The notes under the pieces were generated by a model, which was not told the origin of the DNA, did not search any database, and saw only the letters and a list, made by a program, of their open reading frames with translations. A DNA stretch of 22,114 bases. Source: Spirochaetaceae bacterium (GTDB taxonomy: Bacteria; Spirochaetota; Spirochaetia; Treponematales; Breznakiellaceae). Each line of letters starts with the position of its first letter. The first letter of the stretch is position 1. Positions 15,383-22,114 of the stretch are shown here, in pieces. Where the stretch lies: NCBI GenBank assembly GCA_031279965.1, contig JAITHM010000120.1, forward strand, positions 1 to 22,114. Direction: 5' to 3'. The position numbers and the translations under genes are program-made.

Positions 15383-17047
15383 TTAATGGACAAGTTTGTC
15401 GAGTTCTTCACGGGCTTGCTGGCGGGCGGCGGAAGAACTTACTGAAGAAAGCTGTACAAGAAGGCCGGCGGCGCGTTCGCTGACCGGCGGGCCGGAAAAC
15501 CGGCTCATCGTACCCAGAGCACCTGCCAGAGCGGTAAGAAGCGCGTCATTTGTAGAAAGCTGATTCCGTTCGATAAGGCGCTCAAAAGCGTTAAGGGCGC
15601 GTCCTTGGGGGTCGCTGCCGATCTGCCCCAGGGCAAGGGCAATTTCTGCCTGAACGGCGGCTTCAGTTTCATTAACAAGGCAGCGGGACAAAAACTGAAT
15701 GGCCTCCTGCGATCCAATACTGCCAAGAAGCCGTGCGGCCTCAATACGGTCTGTCGTAAGCGTCCGGTTGTCACTCAGTATGCCCAGAAGAAGCCGCGCG
15801 CCTTCCAGTTCATCTTCACCAATTCTACCCCGTTTAATCTTATTTCCAAGCTCTTTAAGCGGCTCACTATAATCTAAATGAAGGTTATACCGGATTCTAT
15901 CCCATTCACGGCCCTGGGGAGGCGATCCAAGCCCGTAAAGGCCGGCAGGAGGCGGAATAAGCGCAGGCGTTTCTTTTTTGGAACGATATTCGGTATCCCA
16001 GGCGTTGAGTATCCAGTCACGCCCGCCTGAATAAAGGATGCCCCCATCAAAAGCGGGCGCGACAGCAGCATCTTCCAGCCGCATATTCCAAGATTGATCG
16101 CCCTCGCTGGTAAAACACATCGCTCCGGAAATTGAAAGCACATAGATAGCACGGCGCGGGCCATCAAACTGAATACGGGTTTTTTGGGCAAGATTTCCCG
16201 CTCCGCCTACACCAGGCTGCGAGGGCACACGCCACCGTATTTGTCCTCGCTCAACATCCAGAAGGATAAGTTCGCCTGTTGCAAGCTGAACGGCAACATA
16301 ATTTCTCCATGATGCGGCAGCAAGGGGAGCCGCTCCCAAATGAACGAGATTTCCCTGGGGACGAAAATGCATGTCATAAAGTTCAAGGCGGCCGTCGTTA
16401 TAGATGACAAGTGTCCTGCCGCCGGGACGTTCTCTTGTCTGTCGCACCGTAACAGGAACAAGAGCCGCCGGCGGAGCGGGAAGCTTGATTTCGTTCTGTT
16501 CGCCGTAGGGACTTAAACAAACAAAGGTATTGTCCTGGAGCATAAAAATACATCCGCCCCCCGCATCGATGACTGGTTCACTGGTGATGGGGACGGCAAG
16601 GCTTTTCTGCCAGAGCCGTTGTCCTGATGCGGTAAAGCAGAGAACTCTCCGTTCAAGAAAGATAAATACCCGTTCGTCCCAGCCGGACAGTGGTGGATAG
16701 GTAATAGGCTCATTAAGACCAAGCCGCCACTGAACCTGTCCCACACGGTTCAACGCAAAAAATTCGCCGTTGGTACGGCACACATAACTTGCCGCCGAGC
16801 GAGAACGGGTAAGATAAGGCAGAAAACGGCCATTGACCTTGTAATCCCACAGAAGCGTGCCGCTTGCCCCTATCGCCTTGATACTACCGCCCTCAATTAC
16901 GGCTACAACGGATTGAAGCTGAGCGGAAATTCTGCTGATGATTGTACCGCCAGCAGCCTGCCGCCAAAGAGGAACAGGTTCAGCAGGCACAGAAAAGATA
17001 AAAATCGCGCTGAAGATAAACAGCGCTAAACGACCCGGACCATCCAC
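15383..17047 (-). CDS. Exported PQQ-like beta-propeller protein with C-terminal HEAT repeats
   Basis: The 554-residue protein has a signal peptide (ALFIFSAIFIFSVPAEP), so it is exported to the periplasm. Residues about 25-350 contain PQQ/WD-like propeller blades recognisable by repeated G-x-x-L/Q-W units (GTLLWDY, GQVQWRL, GQRLWQK, GQIRWRV, GDQSWNM). Residues about 385-550 are helical HEAT-like repeats, including IEAARLLGSIGSQEAIQFL and AEIALALGQIGSD. No catalytic residues are recognised, and a scaffolding or complex-assembly role is inference. The start ATG 17047 lies 22 bases inside the end of ilvE, preceded by AAAGGGTGG at very close spacing, so translation is probably coupled to ilvE. thrA follows 44 bases downstream. 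Confidence 0.85.
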   Translation of the reverse strand: MDGPGRLALFIFSAIFIFSVPAEPVPLWRQAAGGTIISRISAQLQSVVAVIEGGSIKAIGASGTLLWDYKVNGRFLPYLTRSRSAASYVCRTNGEFFALNRVGQVQWRLGLNEPITYPPLSGWDERVFIFLERRVLCFTASGQRLWQKSLAVPITSEPVIDAGGGCIFMLQDNTFVCLSPYGEQNEIKLPAPPAALVPVTVRQTRERPGGRTLVIYNDGRLELYDMHFRPQGNLVHLGAAPLAAASWRNYVAVQLATGELILLDVERGQIRWRVPSQPGVGGAGNLAQKTRIQFDGPRRAIYVLSISGAMCFTSEGDQSWNMRLEDAAVAPAFDGGILYSGGRDWILNAWDTEYRSKKETPALIPPPAGLYGLGSPPQGREWDRIRYNLHLDYSEPLKELGNKIKRGRIGEDELEGARLLLGILSDNRTLTTDRIEAARLLGSIGSQEAIQFLSRCLVNETEAAVQAEIALALGQIGSDPQGRALNAFERLIERNQLSTNDALLTALAGALGTMSRFSGPPVSERAAGLLVQLSSVSSSAARQQAREELDKLVH

Positions 17048-18111
17048 CCTTTTTCGTCCGGTACTACACCATATTGAATACCTTTAAGCGTATCACGGAT
17101 TACGGCGGTAAAATCACCAATGGTACCGCCGTTAAACACAACTTTCGTTCCATTATGGGTAAGACTTTCAATGGGTGTCGCACCGGCGGCGGTACCACTG
17201 ACAAAACATTCCTGTGTTTCTGACAGCGCCTCTTCAATGCTGATTTTCCGCTCACTTACCTGTACGCCGCGGTCACGGGCAAGTTCCATGATGCTTTCGC
17301 GGGTAATGCCGGGGAGTATCGTGTCACCAAGTTCCGGCGTTACGAGCTCTCCTGACTTCAAATAGAAAAAAACATTGCACGAAGAACCTTCTTCAATATA
17401 TTTTTGTTCGCGCGCATCAAGAAAAATACATTCCATATATCCCTCGTCAGCAGCTTCCTGTTTGGCAAGCGCGGAAATAACATAATTGGAAGCGGCCTTG
17501 ATCCAGCCGGTGCCGTTAGGAGTCGCGCGGACTCGTTTACTTGTAACGGCTCCTTTCAGCTGAGGATTAAAATATGCGGAAACGGGGGTGCAGACAACCA
17601 TAACCCAGGGGGTATGAGAGATTGAAACGCCAATCCCGCCCTCGCTGAGCGCCCACGGCCGTATGTATACCGCTTCCGCCGTCATGTATGCGTCCTTTTC
17701 CCAGGCGGTGTTGTATTTTACGGTAAAGCCAAGAGCAGCATTACGGCGTACTGTTTCAAGACAGGCGGAAACAAATTTATCTTCAGGGAAAGGCGGCATG
17801 CGCAAGCCTTTCATTGAGGCATAAAAACGTGCCGCATTCCGCGCAGGCCGAAAAACGGCAAGGCCGCCATCTTTTTGGGGGAGTGCCTTAAGCCCTTCGA
17901 AACAGCCCAAACCATACTGACTTGTATAAGTAACAAGAGGCATATCACTGTAGCAGTTTCGTGCGTTTTCAAGTGCGGCGCGTTCTTCATGGGGAAGCGC
18001 AACTTCCTCGTCCGCCGTTTTGTGGGGTCTTTCCAGATATTCTTCACGCCATAAGCCTTCGTTAAAAGCCGCACGATATACCATAGGATAACTTTGTAAT
18101 GAAAATGCCAT
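17026..18111 (-). CDS. ilvE: Branched-chain-amino-acid aminotransferase
   Basis: PLP-dependent fold-type IV aminotransferase that interconverts Leu, Ile and Val with their 2-oxo acids using glutamate/2-oxoglutarate. The 361-residue length and the motif YGLGCFEGLKA fit the BCAT2-like subgroup better than the shorter E. coli-type IlvE. The PLP lysine is probably Lys205 in GWIKAASNY. EEGSSCNVFF (240-249) and SGTAAGATPI are the usual cofactor/substrate segments. ATG 18111 has a GAGGAGG four bases upstream. It is the first gene of a five-gene - strand cluster, and the PQQ/HEAT gene overlaps its end by 22 bases. A TAGACT-17-TAGATT promoter candidate lies upstream. Confidence 0.95.
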   Translation of the reverse strand: MAFSLQSYPMVYRAAFNEGLWREEYLERPHKTADEEVALPHEERAALENARNCYSDMPLVTYTSQYGLGCFEGLKALPQKDGGLAVFRPARNAARFYASMKGLRMPPFPEDKFVSACLETVRRNAALGFTVKYNTAWEKDAYMTAEAVYIRPWALSEGGIGVSISHTPWVMVVCTPVSAYFNPQLKGAVTSKRVRATPNGTGWIKAASNYVISALAKQEAADEGYMECIFLDAREQKYIEEGSSCNVFFYLKSGELVTPELGDTILPGITRESIMELARDRGVQVSERKISIEEALSETQECFVSGTAAGATPIESLTHNGTKVVFNGGTIGDFTAVIRDTLKGIQYGVVPDEKGWMVRVV

Positions 18112-18136
18112 CTTGCCTCCTCGTGATTATTTTCAA

Positions 18137-18165
18137 AATCTAGCGCAGCACCGTTAAAAAGTCTA
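18137..18165 (-). promoter_or_regulatory. Candidate promoter for the ilvE-thrA cluster
   Basis: On the - strand, TAGACT (18165-18160) and TAGATT (18142-18137) are separated by exactly 17 bases. Each matches the sigma-70 consensus at four of six positions. Initiation near 18130 would give a leader of about 20 bases that includes the strong Shine-Dalgarno. No attenuator-like leader is visible. Confidence 0.4.
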
Positions 18166-18220
18166 CTAAGGCAATGCTGATTATCACACGGATAAAATTG
18201 CGCGGCATTTCGCATAAAGC

Positions 18221-18249
18221 TTGTCTTTGCTGTAAACTTTGGTTATGTT
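18221..18249 (+). promoter_or_regulatory. Candidate promoter for the NlpE-like lipoprotein gene
   Basis: TTGTCT (18221-18226), a 17-base spacer and TATGTT (18244-18249) lie 30 bases before the start codon. Each box matches consensus at four of six positions, and the -10 keeps the key A2 and T6. It drives away from ilvE. Confidence 0.45.
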
Positions 18250-18278
18250 GGGCGATATTTAATTCTGGAGGAATTATT

Positions 18279-18722
18279 ATGAAATTTATATTGGCAATTA
18301 ATATGCTGATAATGATGATACTTATGGCGGCGTGTGTAAAAAAAGGTATCCCGTCCGCAGCTCCGCAGGAAGAAGCGGTTGATATGCATGCATCGCGGAT
18401 AAGCCTTGACTGGATAGGCACATATACCGGCGTTATTCCCGCGGCATCCGGCCCCGGTATTGAAGTTACACTCAAACTCACTGCCGAAGAAACCTATGTG
18501 ATCAACTACCACTATATTGACAGGAGCAATGATATATTTAAAGATGAAGGGCGCTTTTCTTGGAATGTTGAAGGAAACGAAATCATACTTGATTCAGAAA
18601 ATTTCCCCAAATACTATCGTATTGGTGAAAACAGGATTACACAGCTTGATCTTGAAGGAAATCCTATTACTGGAATGTCGGCAGAGAATTATGTTCTTGT
18701 TAAAGAACAAGAGATCCCTTAA
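18279..18722 (+). CDS. NlpE-like lipoprotein
   Basis: Lipoprotein of 147 residues. The signal MKFILAINMLIMMILMAAC has a good lipobox with Cys19. The mature part follows the NlpE N-terminal pattern: WIGTYTGVIPAASGPGIEVT, then TAEETYVINYHY, EGRFSWNVEGNEIIL, YYRIGENRITQLDLEGNPI and a final NYVLV. In NlpE this lipocalin-like domain sits in the envelope and takes part in surface or copper/redox sensing. Here the Cys-bearing segment of classic NlpE is replaced by Ala/Ser/Gly, so a redox role is doubtful. ATG 18279 has TGGAGG seven bases upstream. An in-frame start at 18174 would disrupt the signal peptide. The gene stands alone, divergent from ilvE and convergent with potC. Confidence 0.82.
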   Translation: MKFILAINMLIMMILMAACVKKGIPSAAPQEEAVDMHASRISLDWIGTYTGVIPAASGPGIEVTLKLTAEETYVINYHYIDRSNDIFKDEGRFSWNVEGNEIILDSENFPKYYRIGENRITQLDLEGNPITGMSAENYVLVKEQEIP

Positions 18723-18736
18723 AAACGCCCTTGATA

Positions 18737-18759
18737 TACCGCAGAGTAATTTTGCGGTA
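18737..18759. terminator. Weak bidirectional terminator hairpin
   Basis: TACCGCA (18737-18743) and TGCGGTA (18753-18759) form a perfect 7-bp stem with a nine-base loop, between the convergent ends of the NlpE-like gene and potC. On + the hairpin is followed by ATTCATTTTG. On - a GTTTTT occurs about ten bases downstream. Position suits shared termination, but the T-tracts are poor. Confidence 0.45.
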
Positions 18760-18761
18760 AT

Positions 18762-19652
18762 TCATTTTGCAGCGATATATTTAAGAAAATTGCGGAGCAG
18801 ATAGGTAAGCAATACTGTTCCAAGTATCATCACAACTGAAAGTGCATTAATTACCGGTGATATACCAAAGCGTATTGCAGAACTAATAAAGACAGGCAGT
18901 GTCGAAGAGCCTGGTCCGGCAACAAAAAATGTAATAACAAAATCTTCGAGCGAAATTGTAATGGCCGTAAGAAAACCTGATACAATGCCTGGCATACAAA
19001 TAGGTATCGTCACTTTAAAAAGTATTTGCGTTTCATTCGCGCCAAGATCACGTGCCGCTTCAATAATCGAAAAATCAAATTCGTCAAGGCGTGCCATTAC
19101 CATAAGAAAAACAAAAGGCAAATTGAATGTTGTATGCGCAATAAAAATTGTAAAAAGACCAAGCCGTATTCCCAGCGCGGCGAAGAAAATCTGAAGGGAA
19201 ACACCAATAATAATTTCTGGAAGCACCATTGGAAGAAATGATATTGTCTGCGCATAGGAGCGGACACGGAAACGGTGCCAGTTAACGCCGATTGCTCCCA
19301 ATGTACCAAGTACCGTTGCTGTTGCCGCCGAGCTCAGTGCGATAATAGCGCTATTGCCAAATGCACGCCACAGTGAATCTGAACGAAAAAAAAGTTCTTT
19401 ATACCACACCAATGAAAAGCCGGCAAAGTGCATCCCTTTGGACGAGTTAAACGAATAAAGTACCAATACAAAAAGAGGCATAAATAAAAAGAATATGGTA
19501 AGAGCAAAAATAGTCTGTGATGAAGACACTTGTCTATGCGCCGCACGGCGGGCGTGACGGTTCGCTTCGGTCGATGGTTTATTTCCCCGTAAATTGGTAA
19601 TAACCGCCCGTACAACGGTCTTAAAGCTGGCGTTTGAGATAAGCTTTATCAT
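18762..19652 (-). CDS. potC: Spermidine/putrescine ABC transporter permease PotC
   Basis: Inner-membrane permease subunit, 296 residues, with about six membrane segments (for example IFALTIFFLFMPLFVLVLYS and MILGTVLLTYLLRNFL). The cytoplasmic EAA loop that contacts PotA is EAARDLGANETQILFKVTIP. The PotC-type ending and its place after potA and potB fix the assignment. Compared with E. coli PotC (264 residues) it has an extra basic N-terminal segment of about 35-45 residues before the first membrane helix. The ATG overlaps the potB stop as ATGA and has GGAGG upstream, so the extension is probably genuine. It is the last gene of potABC, and no potD follows. Confidence 0.93.
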   Translation of the reverse strand: MIKLISNASFKTVVRAVITNLRGNKPSTEANRHARRAAHRQVSSSQTIFALTIFFLFMPLFVLVLYSFNSSKGMHFAGFSLVWYKELFFRSDSLWRAFGNSAIIALSSAATATVLGTLGAIGVNWHRFRVRSYAQTISFLPMVLPEIIIGVSLQIFFAALGIRLGLFTIFIAHTTFNLPFVFLMVMARLDEFDFSIIEAARDLGANETQILFKVTIPICMPGIVSGFLTAITISLEDFVITFFVAGPGSSTLPVFISSAIRFGISPVINALSVVMILGTVLLTYLLRNFLKYIAAK

Positions 19653-20533
19653 TGTTTAACCTCCTGCTTCCGCACACCTTTTCGTTGTGTTGCAAGAATA
19701 CACAATATTCCAATCGTTGTTATCGCTGTAAGCACCATAGAAATAGCCGAGGCAAGAGGCAGATTACGCGCACGTCCTATATAATCTGCAACAGCGTTTC
19801 CAAGCATATATGATTCTATATCACCTACAAGCATAGGGACTGCATATGCACCAAACATAGGAATAAACGTAAATAAAACCGCAGTAAAAATGCCGCCGCG
19901 GATGTTGGGGAATAATACTTTAAATATTGCTTGTACTTTTGTAGCTCCTAAGTCGCGCGCTGCCTCAAGAAGAGAAAAATCAAATTTGTCTATTGATGAA
20001 AACAGCGGCAGTATCGCATACGGCAAATACATGTAAATCAGTACGAGTATCACGGCATATTTATTAAAAAGAAGGTGTATCGGCTCCTGTATAAACCCAA
20101 CACGCAGTAAAAAAAGATTTATAAACCCGTCATTGCCCAGAATATTCATCCATGCAAAAACACGAATCATAAAGTTTGTCCAAAATGGTATGATGATAAG
20201 CAGCAGCAGAAAAGTCTGATTGCGGCTTTGCGCCATATAATACCCGCACGGCAGTGCAATAATAATTGTAATTATAGTGGCAATAATCGAAATTACGACT
20301 GTTCGCCCGGTAATCAGGGCTATTTTGGGATTGGCAAGCGCACGATAAGCATCGAAGCTAAAACTGGCCGTTACGCCGCCAAAAAGGTCTTTTTTAAGAA
20401 AACTATAAATCAGAATAATAAGCAGTGGCGCAAGAAAAAAAACAGTAAACCAAAGCGTCATGGGCCCTGAATACCAGAGGCCAAGATTCGGCGCGTGCGC
20501 TTTAATCAGTCTTGCGTCAGATTTCTCTGCCAT
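19649..20533 (-). CDS. potB: Spermidine/putrescine ABC transporter permease PotB
   Basis: Inner-membrane permease subunit, 294 residues, matching the family length. Membrane segments include LWFTVFFLAPLLIILIYSFL, ISIIATIITIIIALPCGYYM and FLLLLIIIPFWTNFMIRVFA. The WTNFMIRVFAW motif is characteristic of PotB-type permeases. The EAA loop is EAARDLGATKVQAIFKVLFP. The start codon overlaps the potA stop by one base (TGATG), and the stop overlaps the potC start by four, so the three proteins are translationally coupled. It should pair with PotC in the membrane with a PotA dimer beneath. Confidence 0.94.
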   Translation of the reverse strand: MAEKSDARLIKAHAPNLGLWYSGPMTLWFTVFFLAPLLIILIYSFLKKDLFGGVTASFSFDAYRALANPKIALITGRTVVISIIATIITIIIALPCGYYMAQSRNQTFLLLLIIIPFWTNFMIRVFAWMNILGNDGFINLFLLRVGFIQEPIHLLFNKYAVILVLIYMYLPYAILPLFSSIDKFDFSLLEAARDLGATKVQAIFKVLFPNIRGGIFTAVLFTFIPMFGAYAVPMLVGDIESYMLGNAVADYIGRARNLPLASAISMVLTAITTIGILCILATQRKGVRKQEVKQ

Positions 20534-21675
20534 CAGTCTTTTACCTCAACTATATAGCCGTCGTTGGCGCTCCATGAAAGAAACACTTCGTCTTTCCATA
20601 CAATATCCGGGCCTTCATCATAATAAACAGCATGCTGTTTAATAACGCGCAAGGTTGCCTGCCCCGTTGCATTGTTTCCCTTTATCTTGACATAAAATTT
20701 TGATTGAAACCCTGAGTACACAGGTTCATCAACAATGCCTTGAAAAAAATTGATATCTGCGCGTTTGGTAGCTTGTTTTTCTGTTGAAATTACGATTTTT
20801 TCCGGACGGACTGTAAAACTGACATGCTGTCCCGCACGAACTTTATCATCTGTGGTTACTTTGATGCACCCTAATTCGGGAATATCAAGTTCTGCAAGGT
20901 AAACATCCTCCGGCTTGGTAAGCTTTTCTACAGAACTCACAGTGCCATCAAAAAGATTGGTTTCGCCAATAAAGCGGGCAACAAAATTTGTAGCCGGACT
21001 TTCATAAATTTCCTGCGGTGTTCCCACCTGGAGCACATCCCCCTGATTCAAAACAGCAATGCGGTCAGAGACAGAAAGCGCTTCCTGTTGATCGTGCGTT
21101 ACATAGATGAATGTAATGCCAATCTTGTCATGTATCTGGTCAAGTTCAATAAGCATGTGCTGGCGAAGCTTTGCGTCCAGTGCAGAAAGCGGTTCATCAA
21201 GCAGAAGAACTTTAGGTTCGTTGATAAGCGCACGGGCAATTGCAACACGCTGCTTCTGCCCGCCGGAAAGCTGGCTTGACTTTTTGTTGCGATGGGCTTC
21301 GAGCTGTACCAGTTTGAGATATTCGATTACACGATCGCCGATCTCGTCTTTGGGATATTTGTGAATCCTCAACGGAAAGGCAACGTTTTCAAAGACGCTT
21401 AAATGGGGAAAAAGCGCATAATTCTGAAAAACGGTGTTCACTTGCCGTTGGTTGGGTGGCAACGGAAGCACGTCGTCTCCATTTATAATAACAGCTCCGT
21501 CATCCGGCGTCTCAAAACCAGCGATTATCCGCAGGAGTGTTGTCTTCCCGCAGCCTGACGGCCCTAAAAGGGAAAAAAATTCCCCTTTTTTAATATCAAG
21601 GCTTACATTATTGAGGACTGGAAAATCCCCAAAAACCTTACAGACATTTTTGACGGTAACATCGCTTCCATTCAA
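20533..21675 (-). CDS. potA: Spermidine/putrescine ABC transporter ATP-binding protein PotA
   Basis: ATPase subunit, 380 residues. Walker A is GPSGCGKT (38-45), the Q-loop is Gln84 in VFQNYALFPH, the signature is LSGGQKQR (136-143), Walker B is VLLLDEP with Asp160/Glu161, and the switch His194 lies in YVTHDQQEA. A C-terminal TOBE-type regulatory domain follows from about 235. The start appears to be TTG 21675. An in-frame stop lies 14 codons upstream with no ATG or GTG between, and no early internal ATG fits the family N-terminus. TTG plus a weak Shine-Dalgarno suggests modest translation. It is first in potABC. PotA is well defined, though polyamine specificity over other small cations rests on family resemblance. 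Confidence 0.93.
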   Translation of the reverse strand: MNGSDVTVKNVCKVFGDFPVLNNVSLDIKKGEFFSLLGPSGCGKTTLLRIIAGFETPDDGAVIINGDDVLPLPPNQRQVNTVFQNYALFPHLSVFENVAFPLRIHKYPKDEIGDRVIEYLKLVQLEAHRNKKSSQLSGGQKQRVAIARALINEPKVLLLDEPLSALDAKLRQHMLIELDQIHDKIGITFIYVTHDQQEALSVSDRIAVLNQGDVLQVGTPQEIYESPATNFVARFIGETNLFDGTVSSVEKLTKPEDVYLAELDIPELGCIKVTTDDKVRAGQHVSFTVRPEKIVISTEKQATKRADINFFQGIVDEPVYSGFQSKFYVKIKGNNATGQATLRVIKQHAVYYDEGPDIVWKDEVFLSWSANDGYIVEVKD

Positions 21676-21712
21676 TGTCTTTCGTCCGCCCCCTTGCTTA
21701 TAGAGTATGTGT

Positions 21713-21741
21713 ATTCAAGTGAAAATACGCCCTCCTGTCAA
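21713..21741 (-). promoter_or_regulatory. Candidate potABC promoter
   Basis: Read on the - strand, a perfect -35 TTGACA (21741-21736) is followed by a 17-base spacer and TTGAAT (21718-21713), a 4/6 -10 match. Initiation near 21706 would give a leader of about 31 bases before the TTG start of potA. The -35 overlaps the repeated GACAGG half-site. Confidence 0.45.
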
Positions 21742-21764
21742 CCCACCCGACAGGGATGCCTGTC
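21734..21764. repeat. Three alternating CCTGTC/GACAGG half-sites over the potABC -35
   Basis: CCTGTC (21734-21739), GACAGG (21749-21754) and CCTGTC (21759-21764) form two overlapping inverted repeats that share the middle copy, with gaps of nine and four bases. The first copy overlaps the predicted potABC -35 box. Such an array could be an operator for a dimeric regulator. It lies upstream of the predicted start site, so an RNA attenuator is unlikely for potABC. Confidence 0.5.
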
Positions 21765-21902
21765 TATGTTGCATTTGCGGGGGATTCTGGCAAAACTGAT
21801 GCGGCTTCCATGTTTCCGTCTTCGGCAATGTCCTGACGGCCGTGGCTTTGCCAGCGCCTTGTCCCAACCGTCTGTCTATCCCTGTATTTGAGGCAGCCTC
21901 GC
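21765..21902. other. Intergenic stretch without recognised features
   Basis: Between the potABC operator-like repeat and the next promoter I see no protein gene with a supported start, no hairpin with a T-tract and no RNA gene. Short open frames on both strands are low-complexity overlaps without Shine-Dalgarno sites. Confidence 0.5.
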
Positions 21903-21931
21903 TTGACACTCTGCCAAAACCGTGATATTTT
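21903..21931 (+). promoter_or_regulatory. Strong extended -10 promoter for the right-edge ORF
   Basis: TTGACA (21903-21908), a 17-base spacer and TATTTT (21926-21931), with TG at 21923-21924 giving an extended -10. Initiation near 21938 leaves a leader of about 30 bases carrying AGGAG (21958-21962) before ATG 21968. Confidence 0.7.
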
Positions 21932-21967
21932 TGACTCGAAAAACTTAAATTAATATCAGGAGTTGCT

Positions 21968-22108
21968 ATGAAAACGATTGAAAAACCTGCTTGTGAAACG
22001 CAAAATCTTGCCGATAATTCTACTGTTCGTTTACTGTCTTTGGGGGGGGGCCGCGGCGCCCCCCGCGCGGGGCGTCAGAGGGCCACAGAGACGCAGCGAG
22101 TCGGATAA
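21968..22108 (+). CDS. Short or broken ORF with a G9 tract near its start
   Basis: The ORF has a strong promoter and AGGAG five bases before the ATG, so it looks like a genuine gene start. It encodes 46 residues beginning MKTIEKPACETQNLADNSTV, with no recognised family. Codons 25-28 run into nine consecutive G (22042-22050), after which the sequence becomes extremely GC-rich, and the frame closes at TAA 22106-22108. If the tract lost or gained one G, the frame would stay open to the window end. This could be a phase-variable gene caught in an OFF state, a gene disrupted by a GC-rich repeat, or a genuine short peptide. Sequence beyond the edge is needed to decide. Confidence 0.5.
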   Translation: MKTIEKPACETQNLADNSTVRLLSLGGGRGAPRAGRQRATETQRVG

Positions 22109-22114
22109 GCGCGG
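22042..22114. repeat. GC-rich segment with G9 run and 6-bp hairpin at window edge
   Basis: After AT-rich upstream DNA the composition switches abruptly at the G9 run to almost pure G/C. CGCCCC (22057-22062) and GGGGCG (22069-22074) form a hairpin with a six-base loop. The texture resembles the repeat cluster at the left edge of the window, though no long shared string was found. Confidence 0.5.

Noticed and set aside
15375..15445. AAGGAGG followed by a 19-codon ORF on the + strand
   Set aside because: The ribosome-site match is excellent, but the ORF is antisense to the PQQ/HEAT gene end, very short and has no promoter seen. Chance is likely.
21694..21891. 65-codon + strand frame upstream of potA
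   Set aside because: It overlaps the potABC promoter and operator-like repeat, has no Shine-Dalgarno and shows no protein-like pattern.

Overview
The window looks like a chromosomal segment from a spirochaete, most likely a Treponema-like bacterium. I infer this from gene content and style: several lipoproteins with relaxed lipoboxes (one with Asn before the Cys), a Sec-exported giant ankyrin protein, a peptidase T gene, a potABC polyamine transporter, and a poly-G tract near the start of an ORF. No species assignment is possible from the sequence alone. Genes are densely packed on both strands. I see no phage, integrase, transposase, CRISPR or restriction genes.

Left edge (1-474): about 400 bases with no credible gene, packed with short direct repeats, a 19-bp inverted repeat and perfect hairpins. 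A near-consensus promoter follows, then a 73-nt tRNA-like gene (475-547) with a Leu-type CAA anticodon but a short class-I variable loop and a defective acceptor/8-9 region. The tRNA lies 26 bases before malQ with no terminator between them, so tRNA-malQ-pepT is probably one transcription unit on the + strand (475-3378).

Middle left: an M16 zinc-peptidase lipoprotein (3322-6168, -) converges on pepT with a 57-bp overlap of coding ends. It is divergent from a + strand unit (6238-10997): an epmA-like EF-P lysine ligase, an exported protein with about 26 ankyrin repeats, an NMN amidase (pncC/CinA C-terminal domain) and an unrecognised 75-residue protein.

Middle right: a compact - strand unit (18111 down to 10986) reads ilvE, an exported PQQ-propeller/HEAT-repeat protein, thrA (fused aspartokinase/homoserine dehydrogenase), an M30-like metallopeptidase lipoprotein and a small OB-fold-like lipoprotein. 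Two amino-acid biosynthesis enzymes are therefore interleaved with cell-envelope proteins.

Right: a + strand NlpE-like lipoprotein (18279-18722) converges on the - strand potABC transporter operon (21675 down to 18762), which has no substrate-binding protein gene (potD) in the window. The potABC promoter region carries three alternating copies of a 6-bp half-site. Beyond it, a strong promoter and Shine-Dalgarno lead into an ORF that meets a run of nine G and a very GC-rich stretch at the window edge. This could be a phase-variable gene start or a gene broken by a repeat.

The most interesting signals are the tRNA-like gene leading malQ, the G9-tract ORF at the right edge, and the structured repeat cluster at the left edge.
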